Shown here: positions 16,751-25,319 of the stretch, one piece after another
Numbering within the stretch: position 1 is the stretch's first letter
Layout of the letters: the number at the start of each line of letters is the position of its first letter
From: Fodinicurvata fenggangensis DSM 21160
Lineage (GTDB): Bacteria > Pseudomonadota > Alphaproteobacteria > Kiloniellales > DSM-21159
Assembly (NCBI RefSeq): GCF_000686045.1
Contig: NZ_JMLV01000010.1
Span: 62,001-126,000, forward strand
Direction: 5' to 3'
DNA length: 64,000 bases
Position numbers and translations under genes: made by a program
Notes under the pieces: model-generated
Databases searched by the model: none
Told to the model about the DNA's origin: nothing
What the model saw: the letters and a program-made list of their open reading frames with translations, nothing else

Positions 16751-17617
16751 TCAGTTGTATGTAGCGGTTTTCCTCAGGAAATGGGGAATGTGCTCCCATT
16801 GATCATACTTCCAAGGAAACATAGCATCCGGCAGCGCGATATTGCGATCCACATAGTTATGGAAGTGAACAACACACTCCTCTTCATCATGCAAAATGAC
16901 CGCAAATTGCGCCGGCCCTTCATATGATGTCTGCTGGCCCGTCATGCCGGGCAGGAAAGGGGACACGCGGTGCTGGTTTCCGCTGATCGTTGCGACGGAA
17001 TAGCCATACCAGTTTCCCGCCGTGGGAATATGGCAATGCCCCGCCAGGATCAGGTCTATCCGTGCGCCGGACGCGTCCAGGACTTCCCGCAAGGTTTCGG
17101 GCGCGGTCAGCTTGTAGCGGTCTACCGGCATGTGCAGCCGTTGCGGATGGTGGTGGGTTATTATCAGGACAGGTTTCGACTCGGCCTTGGCCGTCGCCAA
17201 TTCATCTCTTAGCCACTCCAAGCGCGCCTGGTCGAGTACGCCCTCCACCCGGCCGGGTTCGGAACTGTCGAGCAGAAGCAAGCGAACATCACCGATATCA
17301 CGGCGGCCCTGGACGTGATGAGTGCCGTTGGTCATTGGCTCCTGCGCCACTCGCAGATAGGTCTCCCGGTCGTCATGATTGCCCAGCAGGACGGCCTGGG
17401 GGATCTTGAATTCTGAGCGCATCTCGTCAAAGCGTTGATAGGCTTCCGCTTCCCCTTTGTCCGCAATATCTCCGGCAAAGACGCAGAGGTCTGCATCCCC
17501 GTAAAGCCGTGCGGCATCTTCGAGTGCACTGGAGAAACGCTGGGCCGTATCGAGACCATACTTTACGCGTCCCTCCGGTCCCAGGTGCAAGTCGCTCATT
17601 ACGAGAACTTTGATCAT
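16751..17617 (-). CDS. Metallophosphoesterase (CpdA-like phosphodiesterase)
   Basis: A 288-aa calcineurin-like phosphoesterase. The metal ligands are visible: SDLHLG (D, H), FAGDIAD (D), LLGNHDDRE (N, H, D), TTHHHP-like IITHHHPQ (H) and LAGHCHIP (H-x-H). The architecture matches class III cyclic-nucleotide phosphodiesterases such as CpdA, though glycerophosphodiesters or other phosphodiesters are possible. It is the last gene of the ABC importer operon, 27 bp after a permease gene, suggesting that the imported solute carries a phosphodiester or that the enzyme acts on its product (inference). No signal peptide, so cytoplasmic. Confidence 0.85.
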   Translation of the reverse strand: MIKVLVMSDLHLGPEGRVKYGLDTAQRFSSALEDAARLYGDADLCVFAGDIADKGEAEAYQRFDEMRSEFKIPQAVLLGNHDDRETYLRVAQEPMTNGTHHVQGRRDIGDVRLLLLDSSEPGRVEGVLDQARLEWLRDELATAKAESKPVLIITHHHPQRLHMPVDRYKLTAPETLREVLDASGARIDLILAGHCHIPTAGNWYGYSVATISGNQHRVSPFLPGMTGQQTSYEGPAQFAVILHDEEECVVHFHNYVDRNIALPDAMFPWKYDQWEHIPHFLRKTATYN

Positions 17618-17644
17618 GCCTTGATCCTTTCATTTATTGGGAGG

Positions 17645-18511
17645 TCAGGTTTCTTCTAACTGGTCGCGCAACCAGTCACCGATCAGCGACATGGAAAGCG
17701 TTGCAACCAAGATTACGGCACCCGGCACCAGGGCCATCCAGGGGGCGTTGTAGATATGGTTGCGCCCCTGCCCCATCAGGACACCCAGACTCGTGTCAGG
17801 TGGCTGTATGCCGATTCCGAGAAAATTCAGGGATGTTTCTGCCAGTATGGTGGCCGGGAAGTTCAGGGACATGTTCACGATGAGAACGCCCAGGGCATTG
17901 GGCAGAATATGGGCCAGGTAAATTCGATATGTCGGTGCCCCTATCACGCCGAGCGCCTGAATGTAGGTTGCTTCCTTTGCGGAAAGGGCCACGGAACGTG
18001 CCAGCCGTGCATAGCGTTCCCACCCATAGATACACATGATCAGGATGAACAGCATCATGTCCGCATCGGGCAGCACGGCCAGTAACGCGAGGGCCAGCAC
18101 CAGAAAGGGCAGGGTAGCCTGAAAATCCACGAGTATGCCGACCAGATCCTCTGTAACCCCGCCGGCCCAGGCGGCCAGCAGACCGAGAAGCGTGCCGGCG
18201 ATCGCTCCGCCCAAGGTGCCGAGGACAGCGATTGTAAAGCTGATCTGGATTCCCCGCAGGACCATGGACAGCATGTCGTGGCCAAGATTGTCGGTGCCGA
18301 GGGGATGTGCCCAGCTTCCCCCTAGGAAGACAGGAAGGGCAAAGCGGTTGAGCAGATCCGTTTGGGCAATATCGTAAGGCATCAGCCACTGGGCGAAGAT
18401 CGCACAGAAGGTCAGAAAACCCATCACAGCAATGGCGGCCTTGACCATCAGCGGGATGGGGGCGCACCGCTTCCGAGGTAGTTCCAGAGCGGGTGGAACG
18501 GACTCCATCAT
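17645..18511 (-). CDS. ABC peptide/nickel-type permease (DppC-like)
   Basis: Inner-membrane permease of 288 aa with an N-terminal OppC-type segment, the HPLGTDNLGHDMLSMVL signature and an EAA-loop-like region (ALGVIGAPTYRIYLAHILPN). Six helices are predicted. The ATG overlaps the stop of the DppB-like gene by 4 bp (18508-18511). It forms the importer with the three genes upstream on the same strand. The solute class is dipeptide/oligopeptide/nickel/opine-like; the sequence alone does not say which. Confidence 0.9.
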   Translation of the reverse strand: MMESVPPALELPRKRCAPIPLMVKAAIAVMGFLTFCAIFAQWLMPYDIAQTDLLNRFALPVFLGGSWAHPLGTDNLGHDMLSMVLRGIQISFTIAVLGTLGGAIAGTLLGLLAAWAGGVTEDLVGILVDFQATLPFLVLALALLAVLPDADMMLFILIMCIYGWERYARLARSVALSAKEATYIQALGVIGAPTYRIYLAHILPNALGVLIVNMSLNFPATILAETSLNFLGIGIQPPDTSLGVLMGQGRNHIYNAPWMALVPGAVILVATLSMSLIGDWLRDQLEET

Positions 18512-19443
18512 CGCCTTGCCACCTGCCTTGCGTCCCTCAGGCGCGGGTCGATCCAGAGGTAGGAGAGATCAACAGCCAGATTCGCCAGGATCATCGTGCT
18601 TCCGATCAGCAAGACCGTTGTTTGCACGACCGTGAAATCACGTGCGCCGACGCTCTCCACCAGAAGGCGCCCAGTCCCAGGCCAGGAAAAGACGTTCTCC
18701 GTTATCACGGCCCCGCCAATCAGACTGCCCATGAACAGGCCGGCGACTGTCAGTAGCGGCAATGCAGCATTCGGCAGGACATGGACAAAAAGGACCTTCC
18801 AGCGAGAAAATCCGCTCGCCATTCCCGTCTCCACCATGGGGTGCTGTAGGAGTTCAATCATGGCCGACCGCGTGAAGCGTGCGAAAATGCCGGCTTCTGC
18901 GGTCGCCATTGTCAGGATGGGCATGATGAACGAACTCCAGCCCACAATGCCGCTTGGCGTCAGCCAGCCCAGTCTGACCGAGAAGAAGTACATCAACAGG
19001 ATGCCGACCAGGAAATTGGGGATCGCCAGGCCCACGACCGATAGCAGCATGGTTACGCGATCGGCTGTGGTCCTGTGCATATATGCCGCGTAGATTCCGG
19101 CCGGCACCCCAATCAACAAGGATACAATAGCTGTCGGGATCATCAGCGCCAGTGTGGCCGGCAATCGGTCCAGGACCATATGGATTGCCGGTTCTCCTGT
19201 GCGATAGGACAGTCCAAGGTCCAGGTGCAACACACCGTTCAGATAGGTGAGGTAGCGATACCAGAGTGGTTTGTCGAGATTCCATTTTTCCCTAAATGCA
19301 GCTATGGCTTCGGGTCCTGCATCGGGCCCAAGAATCTGTAGAGCTGGATCCGCACTGATCATCAGGGCGAAGAAGGTAAAGCTAATCAGGAGCAACAGGG
19401 TGAATCCGGCCCGTCCCAGGCGTGCCGCAATCCAGCGTGTCAT
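18508..19443 (-). CDS. ABC peptide/nickel-type permease (DppB-like)
   Basis: A 311-aa DppB/OppB-type permease. N-terminal TM, LGPDAGPEAIAAFREKWNLD (the conserved periplasmic loop of this family), VPAGIYAAY and an EAA-like loop ASGFSRWKVLFVHVLPNA. It overlaps both the ATPase gene (19440-19443) and the DppC-like gene by 4 bp, so the operon is translationally coupled throughout. Confidence 0.9.
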   Translation of the reverse strand: MTRWIAARLGRAGFTLLLLISFTFFALMISADPALQILGPDAGPEAIAAFREKWNLDKPLWYRYLTYLNGVLHLDLGLSYRTGEPAIHMVLDRLPATLALMIPTAIVSLLIGVPAGIYAAYMHRTTADRVTMLLSVVGLAIPNFLVGILLMYFFSVRLGWLTPSGIVGWSSFIMPILTMATAEAGIFARFTRSAMIELLQHPMVETGMASGFSRWKVLFVHVLPNAALPLLTVAGLFMGSLIGGAVITENVFSWPGTGRLLVESVGARDFTVVQTTVLLIGSTMILANLAVDLSYLWIDPRLRDARQVARR

Positions 19444-21119
19444 GCCGGAACCTTCTCGCCATGTGCATCCACGGGCAATTGAGGCAGGGCCGCCAGAAGA
19501 TTGCGCGTATAGGACTGGCGGGGCGCTTTCCAGACGGCCGTCGTTTCGCCTTGTTCGAGTATCTGTCCTTGCCGCATCACCGCGACACGATCGCAGAGGT
19601 GATGGATGACGGAGAGATCGTGGCTGATGAAGAGGATCGTCAGGTCGCTTTCAGCGCGCAGGCGTAGCAGTGTATTCAGTATTCTTGCCTGAACCGATAC
19701 GTCGAGAGCGGATACGCTCTCGTCACAGATCAGGACACGGGGTTTCAAAGCCAAGGCCCGGGCGATCGTCACGCGCTGGCGCTGCCCTCCGGAAAGCCGT
19801 GCAGGCCTGCGCTCGTGCAAGTCTTCTTCGAGACCTGCGCGCAAGAGTTCCTGGCGTGCAAGGGCGGTGCGCGCACATCGATCTCCAATTGCATGCAGAT
19901 CCAAAACTTCACGCACCTGATCGACGGCCCTGCGCAAGGGATCTAGCGCGCCACGAGGGTCCTGGAAGATATATTGGATGAATCGCCGGTCTCGGCGCGG
20001 CCGCCTCTGCCAATCAAGCTTCCTGCCATCAAGATCCACATAGCCTTTGCTGGGGGGCACCAATCCTACAGCGGTCTTGGCAAGCGTGCTCTTCCCACTG
20101 CCGCTTTCGCCAACGATTCCCACAATTTCTCGCGGGTAGACTTCCAGGGAAACGTCCTTTACAGCGGCAAAGCGCGTTCCGTCAGGGCGGGGGTATGTCA
20201 CGTTGACGGCATGAAAGCTCAGCACCGGTCCGGCCGCTGTATCGATGACAGGCGGTGGGGGCAGAGGCGCAGTGGACATACCCTGCCCGGACTCGTTTAC
20301 GGTTATCAGTCTTTTTCCTTTTCCCTCGGTTCGCGGGATAGCACCGAGTAGTCCGCGCGTATAGGTCGCTTGCGGTGCCCGGAGCACATCCTGGACATTC
20401 CCACGTTCAATCAATCTGCCCTGATGCATGACCAGCATGCGGTCACAGACTTCTGCAACAACGCCTATGTCGTGCGTGACCAGAACAATGCTCATACCTG
20501 ACTCGCGGGCCAGTTTGCGCAACTCCCGGAGGAGGCTTGCCTGCACCGTTACGTCGAGGGCGGTGGTGGGTTCATCCGCGAACAGGACTTTCGGCCGGCG
20601 GGCCAGCGCACAGGCAATTGCCACACGCTGGCACTGGCCGCCCGACATGCGATGAGGGTAGCTGTCCAGTATCTGCCCAGGGTCAGAGAGACCGCTACGC
20701 AGGAGCAGTTCTTCTGTCCCAGATCCATCTATCCCGCGCAGCGCAAACTGCCGGCGAACGGACATCAGAGGATCCAGGGCACTCATCGGATCCTGGAAGA
20801 TCATGGCCATATCCTGGCCGCGCAGTCGAGCCAGTTCATCCGACTGGGAAGCCGGTAGTTGCCCCCCATTGAAACCCACAATCCCTTGGATATGCGCAGT
20901 CTTGGGCAACAAACCCATCACAGCACGGCACGTGACGCTTTTCCCGCTGCCACTTTCTCCGACAATTCCCAGGATTTCGCCCTGCAGCAGATCGAAGTCG
21001 ATTCCATGGAGCACATTGTCGCTGCTTCCGAAACCGACCCGAAGGCCCTGCACCGAGAGCAGGGCCTTCGACGTCATGCAGCCAGCAGAATGCTCAAAAA
21101 CTGACTGTTGCAGGTTCAT
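19440..21119 (-). CDS. Duplicated ABC ATPase (DppD-DppF fusion)
   Basis: A 559-aa protein with two complete nucleotide-binding domains in tandem. First: GESGSGKSVTCRAVMG, LSGGQ-like MSGGQCQRV, VLFADEPTTALD. Second: GESGSGKSTLAKTAVG, LSGGQRQRVTIARAL, LICDESVSALDVS. Each is followed by the oligopeptide-ATPase C-terminal extension. It powers the DppB/DppC-like channel. The fusion replaces separate DppD and DppF subunits, as in YejF or GsiA. It overlaps the substrate-binding protein gene and the DppB-like gene by 4 bp each. Confidence 0.92.
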   Translation of the reverse strand: MNLQQSVFEHSAGCMTSKALLSVQGLRVGFGSSDNVLHGIDFDLLQGEILGIVGESGSGKSVTCRAVMGLLPKTAHIQGIVGFNGGQLPASQSDELARLRGQDMAMIFQDPMSALDPLMSVRRQFALRGIDGSGTEELLLRSGLSDPGQILDSYPHRMSGGQCQRVAIACALARRPKVLFADEPTTALDVTVQASLLRELRKLARESGMSIVLVTHDIGVVAEVCDRMLVMHQGRLIERGNVQDVLRAPQATYTRGLLGAIPRTEGKGKRLITVNESGQGMSTAPLPPPPVIDTAAGPVLSFHAVNVTYPRPDGTRFAAVKDVSLEVYPREIVGIVGESGSGKSTLAKTAVGLVPPSKGYVDLDGRKLDWQRRPRRDRRFIQYIFQDPRGALDPLRRAVDQVREVLDLHAIGDRCARTALARQELLRAGLEEDLHERRPARLSGGQRQRVTIARALALKPRVLICDESVSALDVSVQARILNTLLRLRAESDLTILFISHDLSVIHHLCDRVAVMRQGQILEQGETTAVWKAPRQSYTRNLLAALPQLPVDAHGEKVPA

Positions 21120-22705
21120 TTTTGGTCCTGGTAACGCACGCCAGAGGTGGTCAGGTCCAGATAGAGCGTCGGCATGGGATCAAGCTCTATCCGGTCCGTA
21201 TTGACACCAAAAAACTGGGTCAAAAGATGGAGCGCAGCCCCGTCGGGATCAGCCTGGAAGATATCCAGCATCTCACTGAAGACACGGCGTCGCTCTTCAA
21301 GGTCCGGGCTGGTGGAAAGCGTGTCCCCCAACCGCAGCATTTCGGGTTCAACCTCGAAGACATCTTCCTGAGCCCAGCCGCCGTTCGGACCGAATCGCCG
21401 CCAGAACTGCCCCATCGGGTCCGGATAGTAAGCCGTGAAGGACCCGTTGAAGATATGCCGATCTTCCGTATCCTCCATGACCTGTGCCCAGGTTTCCTTG
21501 ACATCCAATTTGACGTTTAAGCCTACCTCGGTCCACATGGACTGCAGGATCTGCGCTGTCTCGATCTCATTGGTGTAGTAGGCATTCTGCGTGCGATAGA
21601 CGATTTCCTCTCCGTCATAGCCCGCTTCATCCAGTAGCGACCGGGCGCGTTCGGGGTCGTATTCCGGCGTACTACGGTCGGCAAGGAACATGTCGCCGAA
21701 TATGTCGAGTTGCCATCCGTGCGGAACCTCGGTGCGGCCATGATAGAGAGAGTCGACAATTGCTTGGCGGTCGATAGCCAGGTTCATGGCCTGTCGAATG
21801 CTTGGATCGTCCAGGATGTCGTTGGTGCTGTCATAGATCAGGCCGCGGATATTTTCGACCGGCCCGCCGGCGCTCTGCGTGTTGGGAGCTTTATTGATCT
21901 GCTCGAGGCTGTCCGGGCCGACCTCCGTAATGATATCGAACTGCCCGGAGCGTAGGCCGGCAATCCTAGTTGAAACTTCAGGGACAACCGTGAAGGTAAC
22001 CTTTTCTGCGGCCGCTTTCTCTTCGCCCCAATAATTCCCGAATGCCTCCAGGGTGACATGCTCACCCAGTTCGTAGTCGACCAAGCGATAGGGGCCGGTG
22101 CCGATCGGGTGTTTGCTGTAGTCCTCTTGGCTGTCGGCTTCTTTAAGGCCTTCCTTGGACAGAATCTGTGAAGGATAATTCGCAAAACGCTGAACGATGA
22201 TCGCATCGGGTTCCTTCATGGTGATGCGAACCGTCATGGGGTCCATGACCTCTACGTTTTCGATGCCGCCCAGGAAGGGTTTTGTGACAACAGTGGTTCC
22301 ACTGCTGCCGCCTTCTCGTTGCAGCCGTTCTGGGGAAAAGGTATAGGCCACATCCTCTGCATCGAAGCTGTCCCCGTTATGAAAGGTTACGCCTTCGCGC
22401 AGCTTGAACTCGACTGTTCTCGGGCTGATGACGTCCCAGTCCGTGGCGAGTCCCGGGACCATTTTGCCGCCATCCCTATAATCTACGGTGACCAGGGTAT
22501 TGAACAGCGACCACATGATCCGTTGGTTAACATTGGAGTTCTCAAGGGCCGGATCCAGGCTGTCCGGAACCTTCTGAACGGCTATGGAGAGCTCATTGGC
22601 ATTGGCAGCGAATGCTATCCCCACCGACATGAGGGCGGGCAGGATATACGCAGGCAGGCTATACTGTGGTCGCAACATATAGGGCTCCAGATTCAAGAGG
22701 CGCAT
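21116..22705 (-). CDS. ABC peptide/nickel-type substrate-binding protein
   Basis: Periplasmic solute receptor, SBP_bac_5 family, 529 aa from ATG 22705; an internal ATG at 22678 also works. The signal peptide ends near AFAANANELS. Family features: DSLDPALENSNVNQRI, MVPGLATDWDV, REGVTFHNGDSFDAEDVAYT, GTGPYRLVDYELGE and the repeated RQAMNLAIDRQAIVDSLY. First gene of the five-gene operon. A perfect 17-bp palindrome lies about 70 bp upstream (22773-22789), probably the operator. Ligand not deducible. Confidence 0.9.
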   Translation of the reverse strand: MRLLNLEPYMLRPQYSLPAYILPALMSVGIAFAANANELSIAVQKVPDSLDPALENSNVNQRIMWSLFNTLVTVDYRDGGKMVPGLATDWDVISPRTVEFKLREGVTFHNGDSFDAEDVAYTFSPERLQREGGSSGTTVVTKPFLGGIENVEVMDPMTVRITMKEPDAIIVQRFANYPSQILSKEGLKEADSQEDYSKHPIGTGPYRLVDYELGEHVTLEAFGNYWGEEKAAAEKVTFTVVPEVSTRIAGLRSGQFDIITEVGPDSLEQINKAPNTQSAGGPVENIRGLIYDSTNDILDDPSIRQAMNLAIDRQAIVDSLYHGRTEVPHGWQLDIFGDMFLADRSTPEYDPERARSLLDEAGYDGEEIVYRTQNAYYTNEIETAQILQSMWTEVGLNVKLDVKETWAQVMEDTEDRHIFNGSFTAYYPDPMGQFWRRFGPNGGWAQEDVFEVEPEMLRLGDTLSTSPDLEERRRVFSEMLDIFQADPDGAALHLLTQFFGVNTDRIELDPMPTLYLDLTTSGVRYQDQK

Positions 22706-22772
22706 AGCGCCGGTAATGGAATGAGCCCTTCCTATTAAGTTAGCTGAATTGCATAGTATTGTCGTTCGGGTG

Positions 22773-22789
22773 ACACTTCAGTGAAGTGT
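22773..22789. promoter_or_regulatory. Perfect 17-bp palindrome upstream of ABC operon
   Basis: ACACTTCA-G-TGAAGTGT is a perfect odd palindrome in the 164-bp gap between the CGNR gene stop (22870) and the substrate-binding protein start (22705). The stem is too AT-rich and lacks a U-run, so an operator is likelier than a terminator. The regulator is unknown. Confidence 0.55.
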
Positions 22790-22869
22790 GTATTCTGGAA
22801 TGGTTATGAAAGATGGGTCCGTCGCGTTATTGCAAACATTATCAAGACCTTAAAGTGTCTGTTTCCGTT

Positions 22870-23478
22870 TCAGTCTTTCTTCCTTCGCCGATAATGCCGC
22901 TCAGCCTTCGCTCTGTTCCCGCAGATGGCCATGGAGCACCAGCGGCGGGGTTTGCCGCGTGAGCGGTCGATGTAGAGCCAGGAGCAGCGTTCGCAGCTGC
23001 GGATGCGGGTGACCTCTTCGCCGGTGAGCAGATCCTGGGCGGCGAGTGCCGCACGCAGGCAAGGGGTGTCCGGGCCGGCGCCCTTCACCGGAATCAGCCA
23101 TTGCAGGCGTGGGCCGTCGGGCCAGAGGATGGCCTTGCCGTGGGCCTTCCGCAGTGTGTCCTGCACGGCCTTCCAGGGCGCCGGTTCGGGTACGCGCTGT
23201 TCGACCATGCCGGTCAGCACCGTATAGAGGCTGTCGCGAAAGCGCCTTAGGCGCGTGAGCGCGGCGCGCTGTTGCGTCTCGGAACTCCGTGCTAGCTCTG
23301 TGGCTTCGCCGGCCGTGATCAGGCCCGCCGTCTGGGCCCAGGCGAGCGCAACGGCATAATCGCTCAGGCGATCCAGATCGCGTTCCTTGGTGGGTCCGCC
23401 GCGCGTGTTCACCAGATCCAGGCAGGGATGACCGCCGACCAGGCTGTTCGCGCTCCAGGGTTCGAAACTCTCCGCCAT
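22870..23478 (-). CDS. CGNR zinc-finger (ABATE domain) regulator
   Basis: A 202-aa predicted stress-type transcription regulator starting at ATG 23478. The N-terminal ABATE domain begins GGHPCLDLVNTRGGP. The C-terminal CGNR zinc finger has CERCSWLYIDRSRGK followed by RRWCSMAICGNRAKAERH, giving a C-x2-C ... C-x4-C zinc site and the eponymous CGNR. It is divergent from an alpha/beta hydrolase gene with 109 AT-rich bp between. It probably controls that gene and itself (inference from layout). Upstream in-frame ATG at 23619 would overlap the hydrolase and is rejected. Confidence 0.88.
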   Translation of the reverse strand: MAESFEPWSANSLVGGHPCLDLVNTRGGPTKERDLDRLSDYAVALAWAQTAGLITAGEATELARSSETQQRAALTRLRRFRDSLYTVLTGMVEQRVPEPAPWKAVQDTLRKAHGKAILWPDGPRLQWLIPVKGAGPDTPCLRAALAAQDLLTGEEVTRIRSCERCSWLYIDRSRGKPRRWCSMAICGNRAKAERHYRRRKKD

Positions 23479-23587
23479 GCCATTGTTATTCCCGTAGAAA
23501 TCGGTGTCTCTTGAGAAAGAGGTTGCAGGTGAAATATAACCTATATAATAAAAAATAACAGTTAGAAATTTGAATGGGAGCGGAGCT

Positions 23588-24424
23588 ATGAACAGATGGG
23601 ATCTGCCTCTGACTTTCACGTTCGATGGTCAGGAGGTCCGCTACGGCATTCTGGGGGACGAGGAGGCGCCGCCGCTGGTACTGCTGCACGGCACGCCCTT
23701 TTCCTCCTACGTATGGCGGCGGATCGCGCCGCTGCTGGCGCAGCGTTATCGGGTGCACTTCCATGACATGCCCGGCTATGGCCGCTCGACGATGGAGGCC
23801 GGCCGGGATGTCTCGCTTGGCATCCAAAACCGCGTCTTCGCGGCCCTGCTTAAGCACTGGGGGATCGCCCAGGAGGAATCGAACCTGCCGCATGTGGTGG
23901 CGCACGACTTCGGCGGCGCCACGGCCCTGCGCGCGCACCTGCTGGACGGTTGCGTCTATCGCTCGCTGACCCTGATCGATCCCGTGGCGACCCGCCCCTG
24001 GGGCTCGCCGCTGGTGCAGCACGTGAACCAGCACGAAGCGGCCTTTGCCGGCATGCCGGCCTATATGCACCAGGCGATCCTGCCGCCCTATATCCGCTCG
24101 TCCCTGCACCGGCCTGTGGCCGACGCAACGCTGGAGGGCTATATCGCCCCCTGGATGGGCGAGCGGGGCCAGGCGGCCTTCTATCGCCAGATCGCCCAGA
24201 TGGACATGGCTTATACCGACGAGGTCCAGGGCCGCTATGGCGAGATCGAGGGGCCGGTCCAGATCCTCTGGGGCGAGGAGGGCCAGTGGATCCCCATCGA
24301 ACGCGGCCGCGACCTGGCGGCCATGATTCCTCAGGCCCGCTTCGTCCTCGTGCCCAACTGCGGCCACCTGATGCAGGAGGATGCCCCCGAGGCCATCGTG
24401 GATGCGCTGTGGGACTTCTTGTGA
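23588..24424 (+). CDS. Alpha/beta hydrolase with Asp nucleophile (dehalogenase/epoxide hydrolase-like)
   Basis: A 278-aa cytoplasmic hydrolase; ATG 23588 follows GGGAGCGGAG. Motifs: oxyanion loop LLHGTPFSSYVW, DMPGYGRS, nucleophile elbow VVAHDFGGATA with aspartate instead of serine, and PNCGHLMQEDAP with the catalytic histidine. Family knowledge: an Asp nucleophile with HGxP occurs in haloalkane/haloacetate dehalogenases and epoxide hydrolases rather than esterases. The specific substrate cannot be called. It is divergent from the CGNR regulator. A GST gene follows 151 bp later, so a detoxification theme is possible. Confidence 0.82.
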   Translation: MNRWDLPLTFTFDGQEVRYGILGDEEAPPLVLLHGTPFSSYVWRRIAPLLAQRYRVHFHDMPGYGRSTMEAGRDVSLGIQNRVFAALLKHWGIAQEESNLPHVVAHDFGGATALRAHLLDGCVYRSLTLIDPVATRPWGSPLVQHVNQHEAAFAGMPAYMHQAILPPYIRSSLHRPVADATLEGYIAPWMGERGQAAFYRQIAQMDMAYTDEVQGRYGEIEGPVQILWGEEGQWIPIERGRDLAAMIPQARFVLVPNCGHLMQEDAPEAIVDALWDFL

Positions 24425-24575
24425 AACCTTGATGGCCTGAGCGGAGGGTTTGTCCGGCGGCCCCCTGGTCATCTGTGCTCCGTCTCTTGCTCCACAGAGG
24501 GCAGAGGGGGATCATGCCTCATCCCGTTGAATGCTTCGAGATACTCTCGTCGCCACCCAAAAAGGAGATGAACGG

Positions 24576-25208
24576 ATGATCAGCCTGCTAGGCCGCCAGA
24601 CCTCCGGGAACGTCCAGAAGGTCATCTTCCTGCTCGAGGAACTTGGCGTCGAGTACGCACGCGAGGATTACGGCGGCGAGTTCGGCAAGCTCCAGACGCC
24701 GGAGTACCTTGCGCTGAATCCCCATGGGAGGGTTCCCACCCTGATCGAGGACAAGACGGTCGTCTGGGAATCCAACACCATTCTTCGCTATCTGGCAGCG
24801 ACCAAGAATCCGAAGCTGAACGGCAGCTCGCCTTCACAGGCGGCAGTGGTGGAAGGCTGGATGGATTGGCTGCTGGCTTCCGTCAATCCGCACTATTCCA
24901 CGGCTTTCCAGGAAAGCAAGAAGCCGGAGCAAGAGCGCAACAGCGCTGCTTTCGCCTCCGCTGTCAGCGCGCTCGACGAACTGCTGCCCATTGCCGAGGC
25001 TCATATGCAGGGCAAGAATTACTTCGCGCTCAATCGGCTGACCCTGGCCGACATCGCACTTGGCCCGATTATGAAACGCTGCCTGGAATTCTCGGGCGAG
25101 CGCAAGCCCACGCCCAACCTTGAAAGCTGGGTCGAGACGCTGAAAAAGTACGATTCCTTCCAAGTGGCGATCGGCAACAAGACCAGCGCTTTGGAGAGTG
25201 CGAGCTGA
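24576..25208 (+). CDS. Glutathione S-transferase
   Basis: A 210-aa GST; ATG 24576 behind AAAGGAGATGAACGG. The thioredoxin-fold half has LLGRQTSGNVQKV with a candidate catalytic Ser, NPHGRVPTLIED with the cis-Pro, and WESNTILRYLA with the glutathione-binding E-S pair. The helical half has NRLTLADIALGP (N-capping box). It would conjugate or peroxidise electrophiles using glutathione. A separate ribosome site suggests its own expression. A large hairpin follows between it and the convergent trpF-like gene. Confidence 0.9.
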   Translation: MISLLGRQTSGNVQKVIFLLEELGVEYAREDYGGEFGKLQTPEYLALNPHGRVPTLIEDKTVVWESNTILRYLAATKNPKLNGSSPSQAAVVEGWMDWLLASVNPHYSTAFQESKKPEQERNSAAFASAVSALDELLPIAEAHMQGKNYFALNRLTLADIALGPIMKRCLEFSGERKPTPNLESWVETLKKYDSFQVAIGNKTSALESAS

Positions 25209-25256
25209 CACCCCAGGTCTGGATGGGGAGCGGTGGCGAAATCCACCACTTGCCCG

Positions 25257-25302
25257 AGGAAGTGCAGGCAAGGGGCATTGGCTTTCCCTTGCGTGACTTC
25301 CT
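25257..25302. terminator. Bidirectional hairpin between convergent genes
   Basis: Outer arms AGGAAGT (25257-25263) and ACTTCCT (25296-25302) and inner arms GCAAGGG (25268-25274) and CCCTTGC (25286-25292) are both perfect, forming one long stem. It lies between the GST stop (25208) and the trpF-like stop (25320). No long U-run is present, so termination efficiency is uncertain. Confidence 0.5.
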
Positions 25303-25319
25303 GTAGGACGGAACTTAGT

